DNA of 13,759 bases from Gallionellaceae bacterium (GTDB taxonomy: Bacteria; Pseudomonadota; Gammaproteobacteria; Burkholderiales; Gallionellaceae). The position numbers and the translations under genes are program-made. The stretch covers positions 1,525-15,283 of the forward strand of contig DMCN01000081.1 of NCBI GenBank assembly GCA_003445795.1. Direction: 5' to 3'. This document shows, in pieces, positions 1 to 7,300 of this stretch; position 1 is the first letter of the stretch, and each line of letters opens with the position of its first letter. The notes under the pieces were generated by a model. The model was not told where the DNA came from. It saw only the letters and a list, made by a program, of their open reading frames with translations, and searched no databases.

Positions 1-1
1 G

Positions 2-442
2 CACGCCCAACCAGCCGGCAGCGCGTGCTGGGACTGGCTCAACATCCGCGCGGGCATCCCCGTCATCCTGCCGCAGACGCAGGAAGCCTTCGTGCCGCAG
101 ATGGCCAACCTCGACCTCACCGGCGCGGTGAACTTCAAGAAGGGTTGCTATCCGGGACAGGAAATCGTTGCGCGCATGCAATATCTGGGCAAGAACAAGC
201 GCCGCATGTATCTGGCGCATGTCGATGGCGACACCGCCCCGCAACCGGGTGCGGAACTGTTCAGCATGGAGATGGAGGGGCAAAGCTGTGGCCTCATCGC
301 CAACGCAGCAGCTGCACCGGGCGGTGGCTATGATGTGCTGGCCGTGGTGCAGATCGCCAGCCATGATGCATTCCCGGTTCACCTGGGCGCACTCACCGGC
401 GCGCGTTTGCAGTTCCAACCCCTGCCTTACCCCATCCCGTGA
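2..442 (+). CDS. ygfZ: YgfZ-type folate-binding protein, 3' part only
   Basis: This is the last 146 codons of a gene whose start lies before the window; the reading frame is open from base 2. The diagnostic motif K-G-C-Y-P-G-Q-E is at about 143-166, followed by I-V-A-R, which is the YgfZ/GcvT-like signature containing the family's conserved cysteine. Proteins of this family bind folate and are known to support assembly or repair of certain Fe-S enzymes such as MiaB in the cytoplasm. The C-terminal beta-barrel region after the motif (short G-rich turns, a final hydrophobic strand) fits the family's end. The stop codon overlaps the GTG start of the next gene by 4 bp, so the two are probably translated together. 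Family assignment is strong from the motif; the symbol follows E. coli usage. Confidence 0.9.
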   Translation, partial: HAQPAGSACWDWLNIRAGIPVILPQTQEAFVPQMANLDLTGAVNFKKGCYPGQEIVARMQYLGKNKRRMYLAHVDGDTAPQPGAELFSMEMEGQSCGLIANAAAAPGGGYDVLAVVQIASHDAFPVHLGALTGARLQFQPLPYPIP

Positions 443-1107
443 ACCTGCCGGCCAGTCTGTTCTCCGGAGACTGGTTATGGCTGACCAACGCCGTCTTCGC
501 GATCTTTCTCTATCGCGCCGTCAGTGGTGCGCCCTGGCGCAAACTGCTGGATAACGGTGTCATGATCAACGCGCTGGTGGGATTGATTATCGGCGCTTTC
601 GTATTCTGGCAATTCAACGCGGGCATTCGTCCCGGTTTCAACTTCCACATCCTGGGCTCGACGCTGTTCATGCTGATGTTCGGCTGGCAGATCGCCACCG
701 TCTCCGTCGCACTGATCATGCTCGCCACCTGGCTGCGTACGGACGTCGGCCTGATCACGCTTGGCGTGAACGGACTGCTGATGATCGCCATCCCGGTATT
801 GTTCAGCGACTGGCTGCTGCGTTTCAGCAAGAAGAACCTGCCGAAGAACCTGTTCCTGTTCGTGCTGTTCAACGGATTCGTGTGCGGCGCGCTCGGCATC
901 ATGCTGAACGCGGCGGCAACCACGCTGATCCTGCTGTACCTGAGCCCCTACACCTGGGGCGAGATACAACATCACTATCTCGTCGCCATCCCCGTGCTGA
1001 TGCTCACCGAAGCCTTCGTCTCGGGCATGCTGATCACCGCCTTCACCGTGTTCCAGCCGGAAGCGGTGATGAATTTCAGTGACGAGGAATATATCAACGG
1101 GAAGTGA
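439..1107 (+). CDS. CbiM-like energy-coupling-factor permease family membrane protein
   Basis: A 222-aa hydrophobic protein with about six membrane segments (roughly residues 10-28, 40-60, 70-95, 97-125, 135-168 and 178-203). The segment G-F-N-F-H-I-L-G-S-T-L-F near residues 66-77, followed by a long helix and a late E-A-F-V-S-G-M motif, resembles the core of CbiM-type substrate-binding permeases of metal transporters. It lacks the N-terminal M-H-I-P/M-x-G metal-binding motif of true CbiM/NikM, so it belongs to the motif-less relatives whose substrate is unknown. The GTG start at 439 overlaps the ygfZ stop (GTGA). The ATG at 477 is out of frame. No ATPase or coupling subunit is encoded nearby, so a transport role is inferred only from family resemblance. 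Confidence 0.75.
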   Translation: MNLPASLFSGDWLWLTNAVFAIFLYRAVSGAPWRKLLDNGVMINALVGLIIGAFVFWQFNAGIRPGFNFHILGSTLFMLMFGWQIATVSVALIMLATWLRTDVGLITLGVNGLLMIAIPVLFSDWLLRFSKKNLPKNLFLFVLFNGFVCGALGIMLNAAATTLILLYLSPYTWGEIQHHYLVAIPVLMLTEAFVSGMLITAFTVFQPEAVMNFSDEEYINGK

Positions 1108-1108
1108 T

Positions 1109-1546
1109 TCAGCGCGGCTTGAGTTTCAGCTTCATCTTCTTGTGCGGCATTCCGGCATCCATGAATTCCTTGCCGGACTCGACGAAACCGAAGAGATGGT
1201 AGAACGGTAACGCCTGCACCTGCGCATCCACGTCCACTTGTTTGAGACCGCGGGCGCGCGCATCGTCGAGCAGTATCTCCATGATCGCCGTGCCGACGCG
1301 CTTGTTGCGCCATTCCGGCAACACCGCCATACGGCCGATATGCCCGTTCGGCAGGATACGCCCGCAACCGATGGCATCACCGTTGAGGCTCAGCGCCAGC
1401 GCATGGCGGCTACCGCCGTCCATGTTGTCCCACTCCAATTCTTCCGGAACGCACTGCTCGCGAATGAATACCGCTTCGCGTATGGCCCGCAGCAAGGGTT
1501 CGCCGTCGTGCCAACTGACCAGACTGACTGTGAAAGGTGTAGTCAT
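1109..1546 (-). CDS. GNAT-family N-acetyltransferase, ElaA/YjcF-like
   Basis: A 145-aa protein of typical single-domain GNAT length. Residues 72-92 carry the acetyl-CoA-binding motif A: R-M-A-V-L-P-E-W-R-N-K-R-V-G-T, where R80-x-x-x-V-G-T forms the pyrophosphate loop. F-Y-H-L-F-G-F at 115-121 is the usual motif B region. The N-terminal pattern R-E-A-V-F-I-R-E-Q and the late G-M-P-H-K-K-M resemble E. coli ElaA and B. subtilis YjcF. The acceptor substrate cannot be read from sequence. The start is supported by an AGGAGA ribosome site 6-7 bases upstream. It is the third gene of a leftward unit behind tadA and the L,D-transpeptidase (72-bp gap). Its stop lies one base from the stop of the converging membrane-protein gene. 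Confidence 0.88.
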   Translation of the reverse strand: MTTPFTVSLVSWHDGEPLLRAIREAVFIREQCVPEELEWDNMDGGSRHALALSLNGDAIGCGRILPNGHIGRMAVLPEWRNKRVGTAIMEILLDDARARGLKQVDVDAQVQALPFYHLFGFVESGKEFMDAGMPHKKMKLKLKPR

Positions 1547-1618
1547 AACTCATCTCCTGTGTTCTCTGCCGACCTTGCGGTCATACAGAAAAGAAACGTT
1601 GTTATTCTTCAAACTACT

Positions 1619-2098
1619 TCACGCCACAATTTCCACTTCTGTTCCTGTTTGCACCGTATCGAACAACTCCAGCAATTCACTGTTGCGCATACGCACACAT
1701 CCGTGTGATCCTGGCTTGCCCAGTTCCGTCTCATCGGGGGTGCCATGGATGTAGATGTAGCGACGCATGGTATCGCAAGTTCCGAAACGGTTGTAGCCAA
1801 GTTCTTTGCCGGATAACCAGAGTATCCGACTCAAGATCCAATCGCGCGCCGGTTGCAGCGCACCCAGTTCCGGAGTGTATATCTCACCTGTAGGCCTGCG
1901 CTTCACAAACACCGCGTTCTCCGGCTGCCCCGTGCCAATCTTCGCGCGGATGACATGCTTGCCGCGCGGCGTGCAGAAGCTGCCGTTCTCCTCGCCCACA
2001 CCGTTCGCCCCGGTCGATACCCGATAACTGCGCACTGATTTTCCGCTGTCATCGAACAGTTCCAGCGTCTGCGTCGGGATGTGGATGGTGATCTTCAT
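1619..2098 (-). CDS. YkuD-domain L,D-transpeptidase without a signal peptide
   Basis: A 159-aa protein that is almost entirely a YkuD catalytic domain. The active-site signature is intact: His118 in I-H-G-T-P-D, then S131-H132-G133-C134-V-R136-M, with C134 the expected nucleophile. Known family members cross-link peptidoglycan 3-3 or attach proteins to it in the periplasm. This protein starts directly with a soluble beta strand (M-K-I-T-I-H-I-P) and has no signal peptide, membrane anchor or peptidoglycan-binding domain, so its location and substrate are uncertain. No upstream in-frame start is available. The ATG overlaps the tadA stop by 4 bp (ATGA), which implies translational coupling. Family call is strong; a periplasmic cell-wall role is not established. 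Confidence 0.9.
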   Translation of the reverse strand: MKITIHIPTQTLELFDDSGKSVRSYRVSTGANGVGEENGSFCTPRGKHVIRAKIGTGQPENAVFVKRRPTGEIYTPELGALQPARDWILSRILWLSGKELGYNRFGTCDTMRRYIYIHGTPDETELGKPGSHGCVRMRNSELLELFDTVQTGTEVEIVA

Positions 2099-2595
2099 TG
2101 CGCCTTCTGCTGCGCGCGGCGCAGTGCAAAGAATTCGCTCAACACTCTACCGCATTCATCGGCGAGCAGACCGCCTTGAATCTCCGCGTGATGGTTGAGC
2201 CTGGCCTCGTCGAACAGGTCGAGCACGCTGCCCGCGGCACCCGTCTTCGGATCGCGCGCTCCGAACACCACGCGGGCGATGCGTGCATGGAACATCGCGC
2301 CGACGCACATCACACAGGGCTCCAGCGTAACGAAAAGTTCACAATCGACCAGCCGGTAATTTCCCAGATGCTGCGCCGCATCGCGCAGCGCCGCGATCTC
2401 GGCATGCGCAGTGGGGTCATGCTTCGAGATGGGCGCATTGCTGCCGCGCCCCACGATCTGGCCGTCTTTCACCACCACGGCCCCCACCGGCACCTCGCCC
2501 GCCTGCGCCGCCTGATCGGCCAGCCGCAAGGCTTCGCGCATGAAGGCGATGTCGCTTTCGCTGGCGGGGATATTCGGATCATTCACGCTATTCAT
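2095..2595 (-). CDS. tadA: tRNA-specific adenosine deaminase TadA
   Basis: From the ATG at 2595 this is a 166-aa cytidine/adenosine-deaminase-fold protein, the usual TadA length. It converts A34 to inosine in the anticodon of tRNA-Arg(ACG) in the cytoplasm. The zinc site is complete: H64-A-E66 (in D-P-T-A-H-A-E) with the catalytic glutamate, and P-C94-x-x-C97. The segments G-E-V-P-V-G-A-V, N-Y-R-L-V-D and V-F-G-A-R-D-x-K-T-G-A-A-G-S closely follow E. coli TadA. An in-frame ATG at 2661 would add 22 unrelated residues and lies upstream of the best promoter, so I reject it. An ATG at 2541 is possible but would remove part of the N-terminus. No Shine-Dalgarno precedes 2595, and the predicted transcription start falls on it. 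The stop overlaps the next gene. Confidence 0.95.
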   Translation of the reverse strand: MNSVNDPNIPASESDIAFMREALRLADQAAQAGEVPVGAVVVKDGQIVGRGSNAPISKHDPTAHAEIAALRDAAQHLGNYRLVDCELFVTLEPCVMCVGAMFHARIARVVFGARDPKTGAAGSVLDLFDEARLNHHAEIQGGLLADECGRVLSEFFALRRAQQKAQ

Positions 2596-2601
2596 ACGCG
2601 C

Positions 2602-2629
2602 ATTGTACGGGCAAAGATCGGATTGCCAA
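2602..2629 (-). promoter_or_regulatory. Predicted sigma70 promoter of the tadA unit
   Basis: On the minus strand, TTGGCA (2629-2624, five of six to consensus) is followed after a 16-bp spacer by TACAAT (2607-2602, five of six). The usual offset of about 7 bases from the last -10 base puts the transcription start at about 2595, the A of the tadA ATG. Sequence match only; no mapped start. Confidence 0.55.
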
Positions 2630-2651
2630 ACGGTTAGGCGAAGCACAGAAT
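2623..2651 (+). promoter_or_regulatory. Predicted sigma70 promoter of the hemolysin III gene
   Basis: TTGCCA (2623-2628, five of six) and CAGAAT (2646-2651, four of six) are separated by 17 bp, with a predicted start near 2658 and a leader of about 21 bases. Its -35 shares five bases with the -35 of the opposing tadA promoter, so the two probably compete for RNA polymerase. Confidence 0.45.
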
Positions 2652-2678
2652 GCCTGCGCACATTCCACGCGAAAAAAC

Positions 2679-3353
2679 ATGCCGGAGCAACCAGTCAGTC
2701 AGACCGAGAAAAGATCGCCCGGACGCGAACAGACGCTCGGTGAAGAGATCGCCAACACCATCAGCCATAGCGTCGGGCTGGGCGCGGCCATCGTCGGCAC
2801 CCCGCTGCTCATCGTGCATGCGGTACAACAGGGCAGTGTGGGTTACATCGTCGGCAGCGCCATCTTTGCCGCCACCATGATCGCGCTCTATCTCGCCTCC
2901 AGCCTCTACCACTCGTTCCAGCCGGGCAGACTCAAGCACATCTTCCGCGTCATCGACCACTCCGCGGTCTATTTGCTCATCGCCGGCACCTACACGCCGT
3001 TCACGCTGGGCGTGCTCTACGGCGCATGGGGATGGACCTTGCTGGTATTGATCTGGGTATTGGCGCTGACCGGCGTGGCATTGAAAGTGTTGCGGCGCAT
3101 GACCCACCCCGTCATCTCCACCATCCTCTATCTGCTGATGGGCTGGCTCATCATCGTCGCCATCGACCCGCTCTACGAACGCCTGTCCGCAGCAGGGCTG
3201 TTCTGGCTGGTCGCCGGAGGGCTGGCCTACACGCTGGGCACCATCTTCTTCGTCGCCGATTCACGCCTGCGCTACGGCCACTTCATCTGGCACTGGTTCG
3301 TGCTGGCGGGCACGACCTGCCATTATTTTGCGGTGTATTGGTACGCGGCTTGA
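2679..3353 (+). CDS. Hemolysin III / TrhA family (PAQR-like) membrane protein
   Basis: A 224-aa, seven-helix inner-membrane protein, the same size as E. coli TrhA. After a hydrophilic N-terminus of about 25 residues come the conserved H30-S-V-G-L at helix 1, S74-S-L-Y-H78 at the end of helix 2, D93-H94-S-A-V-Y with A-G-T-Y-T-P in helix 3, and H201-F-I-W-H205 plus H215 in the last helix. The S-x-x-x-H and H-x-x-x-H residues match the zinc-binding site of the PAQR/hemolysin III superfamily (TrhA, adiponectin receptors), which contains predicted alkaline-ceramidase-like hydrolases. E. coli TrhA has been linked to membrane-energy homeostasis; the name 'hemolysin' is historical. The ATG has only a weak A-rich ribosome site. 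The gene diverges from tadA and is followed by an inverted repeat. Confidence 0.9.
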   Translation: MPEQPVSQTEKRSPGREQTLGEEIANTISHSVGLGAAIVGTPLLIVHAVQQGSVGYIVGSAIFAATMIALYLASSLYHSFQPGRLKHIFRVIDHSAVYLLIAGTYTPFTLGVLYGAWGWTLLVLIWVLALTGVALKVLRRMTHPVISTILYLLMGWLIIVAIDPLYERLSAAGLFWLVAGGLAYTLGTIFFVADSRLRYGHFIWHWFVLAGTTCHYFAVYWYAA

Positions 3354-3374
3354 ACATCCCTGTTCAGAATAATG

Positions 3375-3439
3375 CCGTTCGTGCTGAGCTTGTCGAAGCA
3401 CAAGATCCGTTCACATTTCGACAGGCTCAATGCGAACGG
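3375..3439. repeat. Imperfect inverted repeat, REP-like intergenic element
   Basis: Two 23-bp arms, 3375-3397 and 3417-3439, are reverse complements at 19 of 23 positions around a 19-bp loop. In plus-strand RNA, three of the four differences become G-U pairs, leaving one mismatch. The arms contain the words TGAGCTTGTCGAA and TTCGACAGGCTCA, familiar from intergenic repeats scattered through many bacterial genomes (recalled, not searched). It sits between the converging hemolysin III and FecR genes, where it could act as a transcript end for either, though no T-run follows it. Confidence 0.75.
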
Positions 3440-3468
3440 ATTCTTCCTCTCGTGGAAAACAGTGATCG

Positions 3469-4200
3469 TCACATCCTCGGTCTTGCCGTCCCGCTCTGCC
3501 TCACCGAATTACGCAGCGCGCGCAGCACATTCTCCACCGTGCGCAACTGCATCTTACGCACCGGCGAAGGCGGGCTCTTCTCGTCGGGGATCTCGGTGCC
3601 GTAGCCCGGCTTGTCGATCACCACGCTGCCGAAGTCGTTGGAAACGACGATGGAAGTCTGCTTGCCCTCTTCCTCCGGTTCCATCAGCACGATCTTGGCC
3701 GAGGCATCGACGGTCTTGCCATCCACCTCCTGACGGTCGCTCACCTCACCCTCGACCTGCGTGCCGCGTATGCCGATGGTGGCGACGCGCGCCCTCACCT
3801 GCATATTGCGCCCCTTGCCGTGCGCGATCAGGCCGGACACGAAACGGAACATGCCTTTGACGATCCTGGAGTGGAACGCATCGTCAGCCGCCCCTTTTTT
3901 GTATTTGAAGTTCTCGATCACGAACTCGGTATTCGGCCCCAGCGCAAACTTCGACTCGTCCGCGAACTGGATATGCACGCTGGTGCCCTTGTCCGTCTTG
4001 ATGTTCTCGCCCGAATAGACCGCATCGCCGACCGCCAGCTTGCGCGTACTGCCATCCGCTTGCCTCGCCTCGGCCACATTGTCGCCAGTCATCTTCGCTA
4101 CCGTGCCTGCGGAAGGAAGAGCCTCGGCCGCCTGCACCGCAAACGGTGACAACACCGCCGCCAACAAAACCAAACCCGTCATCCAATTTCTGTAAGTCAT
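3469..4200 (-). CDS. Periplasmic FecR-domain protein
   Basis: A 243-aa protein with a clear Sec signal peptide (M1 to A24, cleavage after V-Q-A). A FecR domain spans about residues 32-150. Its hallmarks are G58-D-A-V-x-S-G-E-N-I-x-T, a beta strand ending F-A-D-E-S-K, L-G-P-N-T-E-F, R-F-V-S-G-L-I-A at 119-126, and A-T-I-G-I-R-G-T at 140-147. Unlike FecR itself it has no membrane helix and no FecI sigma factor beside it. It therefore belongs to the large group of free periplasmic FecR-domain proteins of unknown partner. The C-terminal 90 residues are charged and probably partly disordered. An AGGAG site lies 6 bases before the ATG. It is the last gene of the leftward four-gene envelope unit, 101 bp after the protease. 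Confidence 0.88.
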   Translation of the reverse strand: MTYRNWMTGLVLLAAVLSPFAVQAAEALPSAGTVAKMTGDNVAEARQADGSTRKLAVGDAVYSGENIKTDKGTSVHIQFADESKFALGPNTEFVIENFKYKKGAADDAFHSRIVKGMFRFVSGLIAHGKGRNMQVRARVATIGIRGTQVEGEVSDRQEVDGKTVDASAKIVLMEPEEEGKQTSIVVSNDFGSVVIDKPGYGTEIPDEKSPPSPVRKMQLRTVENVLRALRNSVRQSGTARPRM

Positions 4201-4247
4201 ATCAGTCTCCTTGGAAAATCATCAAAACAAATTCCGGTTCCATTTCC

Positions 4248-4273
4248 CCCTTCTCCCGCTTACGAGAGAGAGG
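4248..4273 (-). repeat. Small intergenic stem-loop between protease and FecR genes
   Basis: In the leftward transcript, a 7-bp stem (4269-4263 with 4258-4252, one U-G pair) closes a UAAG loop and extends by three more pairs beyond one mismatch. It resembles a decayed copy of the CTCCCGC...GCGGGAG hairpins common between proteobacterial genes. No T-run follows, so it is more likely an mRNA-stability or attenuation element than a full terminator. Confidence 0.4.
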
Positions 4274-4301
4274 CGTTGAGTGGAGATAGAGATATCGCCC
4301 C

Positions 4302-7300
4302 CTACTTCAACCTCACCAACTCCCGCGTCAATTTCCTGCTGATGCTCGGCAAGAACACATTCGCCCGATCCTTGGCCGGCAGATATTGCGCAGTGATAGC
4401 CAGCTTGCCAATATTGAAACGCTCCATGTTCTGACGCGTCACCACCAGCTTCGCCTGTCCCTTGGCATCCAGCTTGAGCGGCTTGCCCAGCGGCTTGTCG
4501 CCCAGCATGAACTGGACCGCACCGGCAGGCACCGCACGAACACCTTTCACCTTCGGCACGACCGTCGCATGACGCACCACCGTGGCCGTCACCACCATCT
4601 CGCCTTGCGCATTCAGCTTGCCCGCAGGACGCACAACGACATTCACTGCCCCCAAACGGATCTTCTGGTTCAGCAGGTGTCCCTTGGCGAGGTCCTTATG
4701 CCCCATCACCCTCACGTCGAACACGCAGTTGGCTTTCTCGATCTTGCCCGCGATATCGCGGCAGGCAAGCTCGGCCGCCGGGCGCGGCAAGGGTTGGGCG
4801 ACTGCCACATTCGCAGCAGCATAAGGCCCGTTCTCGGTCGGCCATTTCTTGTTCTCATACTTCGCCATAGACGTGTCACCAACATAATCGAACAGACTGG
4901 TGTCCTTGTTCACGCGCCAGGAATCGGCAAACTTCTCGTAGAGCTCAACGTAGCGATCATGCAGCGAGGCAGGCTTCGCCCCGAACGCGGAACCATCCGA
5001 CAGCCTAGGCAACCAGCTACCCTTGCTGCGCGCGCCCATCAGACCATCGTAGGCGGGCGTGTGGAACACGTTGACGTGCAACCATTGCGCGCCATAGAAC
5101 GGCCATGAACTGGTGTTGACCATCAGCGTGGTTTGATCCGGGAAATCGATCTGGATACCCCCGCCTGAGAGCGGCAGCACCCTGCTACCATCGCCAAGGT
5201 CGATGCCATCTGCGGGTATCGCTGTCTCTTTCTTATTCACACGCAACACGAACGTGCCAGTAGCATCCGGCTGATAGGTAACGCGATACTTGCCCACCCG
5301 CGCCGCGACCGCTGTATTGACGCTCACCCCGCTGCTCAGACCGGTGTAGTCATCGGGCAGCGGCGGCGCAGTCGGCACCGCCTCCATGCGCAACTGGATC
5401 TCCATACCACCCGCACCGCGCAGAGCCACGAACTCGCCCGCACCTTGGAAGTCGTAACGCAGACCATCCACGGTGAAGATGTGCGGGTCGCCGACGGCGG
5501 TGCTATCGGTGTCGCTGCAAAGGGTTGGCCCATTTTCCAGGGTGCCCTTTGTATCGGTATAGGACACACACACCTTCATGTGCCCGCCAAGATCAGTGTC
5601 TTGTAAAGTGTATGTAACACTATCCCCACCCACCGCAGTCGTATCGCGCCACCACTGATAGTGGAATGATCCCAGACCATCCGCATCGTCGATGAGATTC
5701 GTAAGTGCGGTGAGTTGCTGTGGTGGAGTTCGGTTGCCACTTAAATCAGGCGGATTGATGACAGGCTTTCCAGTCGGCGCATCGTTGACGTTAGCAACTG
5801 CCGCTGTTGGATTGCTGGTGAGACTTTCCGGATTGCCCCCCAAGTCGATATAGGTGACACGCACACTGATGGTCTGACCGACATCGGCATCACCAAGGGT
5901 ATGCGTACCAAGGGTCGCGCCAACAATGTTGACCCCATTGCGCAGCCACTGATAGCCAAAGGCACCCAATCCATCCACATCGGCGATAGCACCGGTATTG
6001 GCTGTGAGCGTCTGATCCTCTGTGACCGTACCCGTGATCGAGGGCAGTCCGGTCGGCGCGTCATTGACGTTGCCAACCGCCGCGGTCGGATTGCTGGTGA
6101 GGCTTTCTGCCGTGCCCCTGCCATCGGTGTATGACACACGCACACTGATCAACTGGCCAACATCGGCATCGCCCAAAATGTAAGTGTTAAGGGTTGCACC
6201 GGCAATGTTGACTCCGTTGCGCAGCCACTGATAAGTGAATGCCCCCAAGCCATCCGCATCGGCGATAGCGCCTGTGCTGGCAGTGAGTGTCTGATCTTCT
6301 GTGGCCGTACCCGTGATCGAGGGCAGTCCGGTCGGCGCATCGTTGACGTTGCCAACCACCCCGGTCGGGTTGCTGGTGAGGCTTTCTGCGGCACCGCCAC
6401 CATCGGTGTACGTCACCCGCACGCTGATGATCTGGCCGACATCTGCATCGCCCAAGGTGTAAGTACTACTGGTCGCACCACCGATGTTGACCCCATTGCG
6501 CAGCCACTGGTAATTGAAGGCCCCCAACCCATCCGCATCAGCGATCGCAGCAGTACCCGCAGTGAGAGTCTGATTCTCGGCGACAGCGCCGCTGATCGTT
6601 GGCAGACCTGTCGGCACATCATTGACGTTGATCACAGGTGCCGTCGGGCCACTGGTAAGGCTCTCAACTGCGCCGCCACCATCTGTATAAGTTACACGCA
6701 CCCGAATGGCCTGTCCGACATCCGCATCACCCAATGTGTAGGTGTTGCCAGTTCCACCAAAGATATCCACGCCATTTCGCGTCCACTGATAACCGAAAGC
6801 CCCCAGCCCGTCCACATCAGCGATAGCCCCTGTGTTGGCAGTGAGCACCTGATCCTCAGTGACAACGCCGCTGATCGCAGGCAACCCCGTCGGCAGGTCA
6901 TTGACGTTGGCAACTGCTGCGGTCTGGCTACTGGTGAGGCTTTCGACAGTGCTGCCACCATCCGTATAAGTCACGCGCACACTAATCAACTGGCCAACAT
7001 CGGCATCAAGCAAGGTATAAGTACTAAAGATCGCGCCACCGATGGTGACCCCGTTGCGCAGCCACTGATAAGTGAATGCGCCCAAACCATCCGCATCGGC
7101 GATAGCGCCCGTATTGGCAGTGAGCGTTTGGTTCTCAGTAGGCGTACCGCTGATCGTGGGTGAACCGGTCGGCACACTGTTCGTCGCGATACCTGTCATT
7201 GCTTTAGAACCGGTGATCGTCGTGATGCCATCCGCGACTGAAGTAGCGATATTGAAGTTGCTGTTGTAGTTCGGTGACGGATTGAACGTCACACCTGCTA

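Noticed and set aside
475..975. Minus-strand frame opposite the CbiM-like gene
   Set aside because: Its translation is highly polar, rich in Gln, Glu and Asp, as expected for antisense of a membrane protein.
1571..1582. GACC-TTGC-GGTC mini-hairpin between the L,D-transpeptidase and acetyltransferase genes
   Set aside because: A four-base-pair stem with no T-run is too small to call a terminator.
2596..2661. A 22-residue N-terminal extension of TadA from the ATG at 2661
   Set aside because: It lies across and upstream of the best tadA promoter and has no counterpart in TadA proteins.
4386..5108. A 240-codon plus-strand frame opposite the protease C-terminus
   Set aside because: Arg/His-rich composition typical of the antisense of a GC-rich gene; the opposite strand encodes the VWD and Ig-like domains.
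5773..7175. Regular repeats read as a CRISPR array
   Set aside because: The period is 279 bp, the units are coding in one frame and there are no short repeats with unique spacers.
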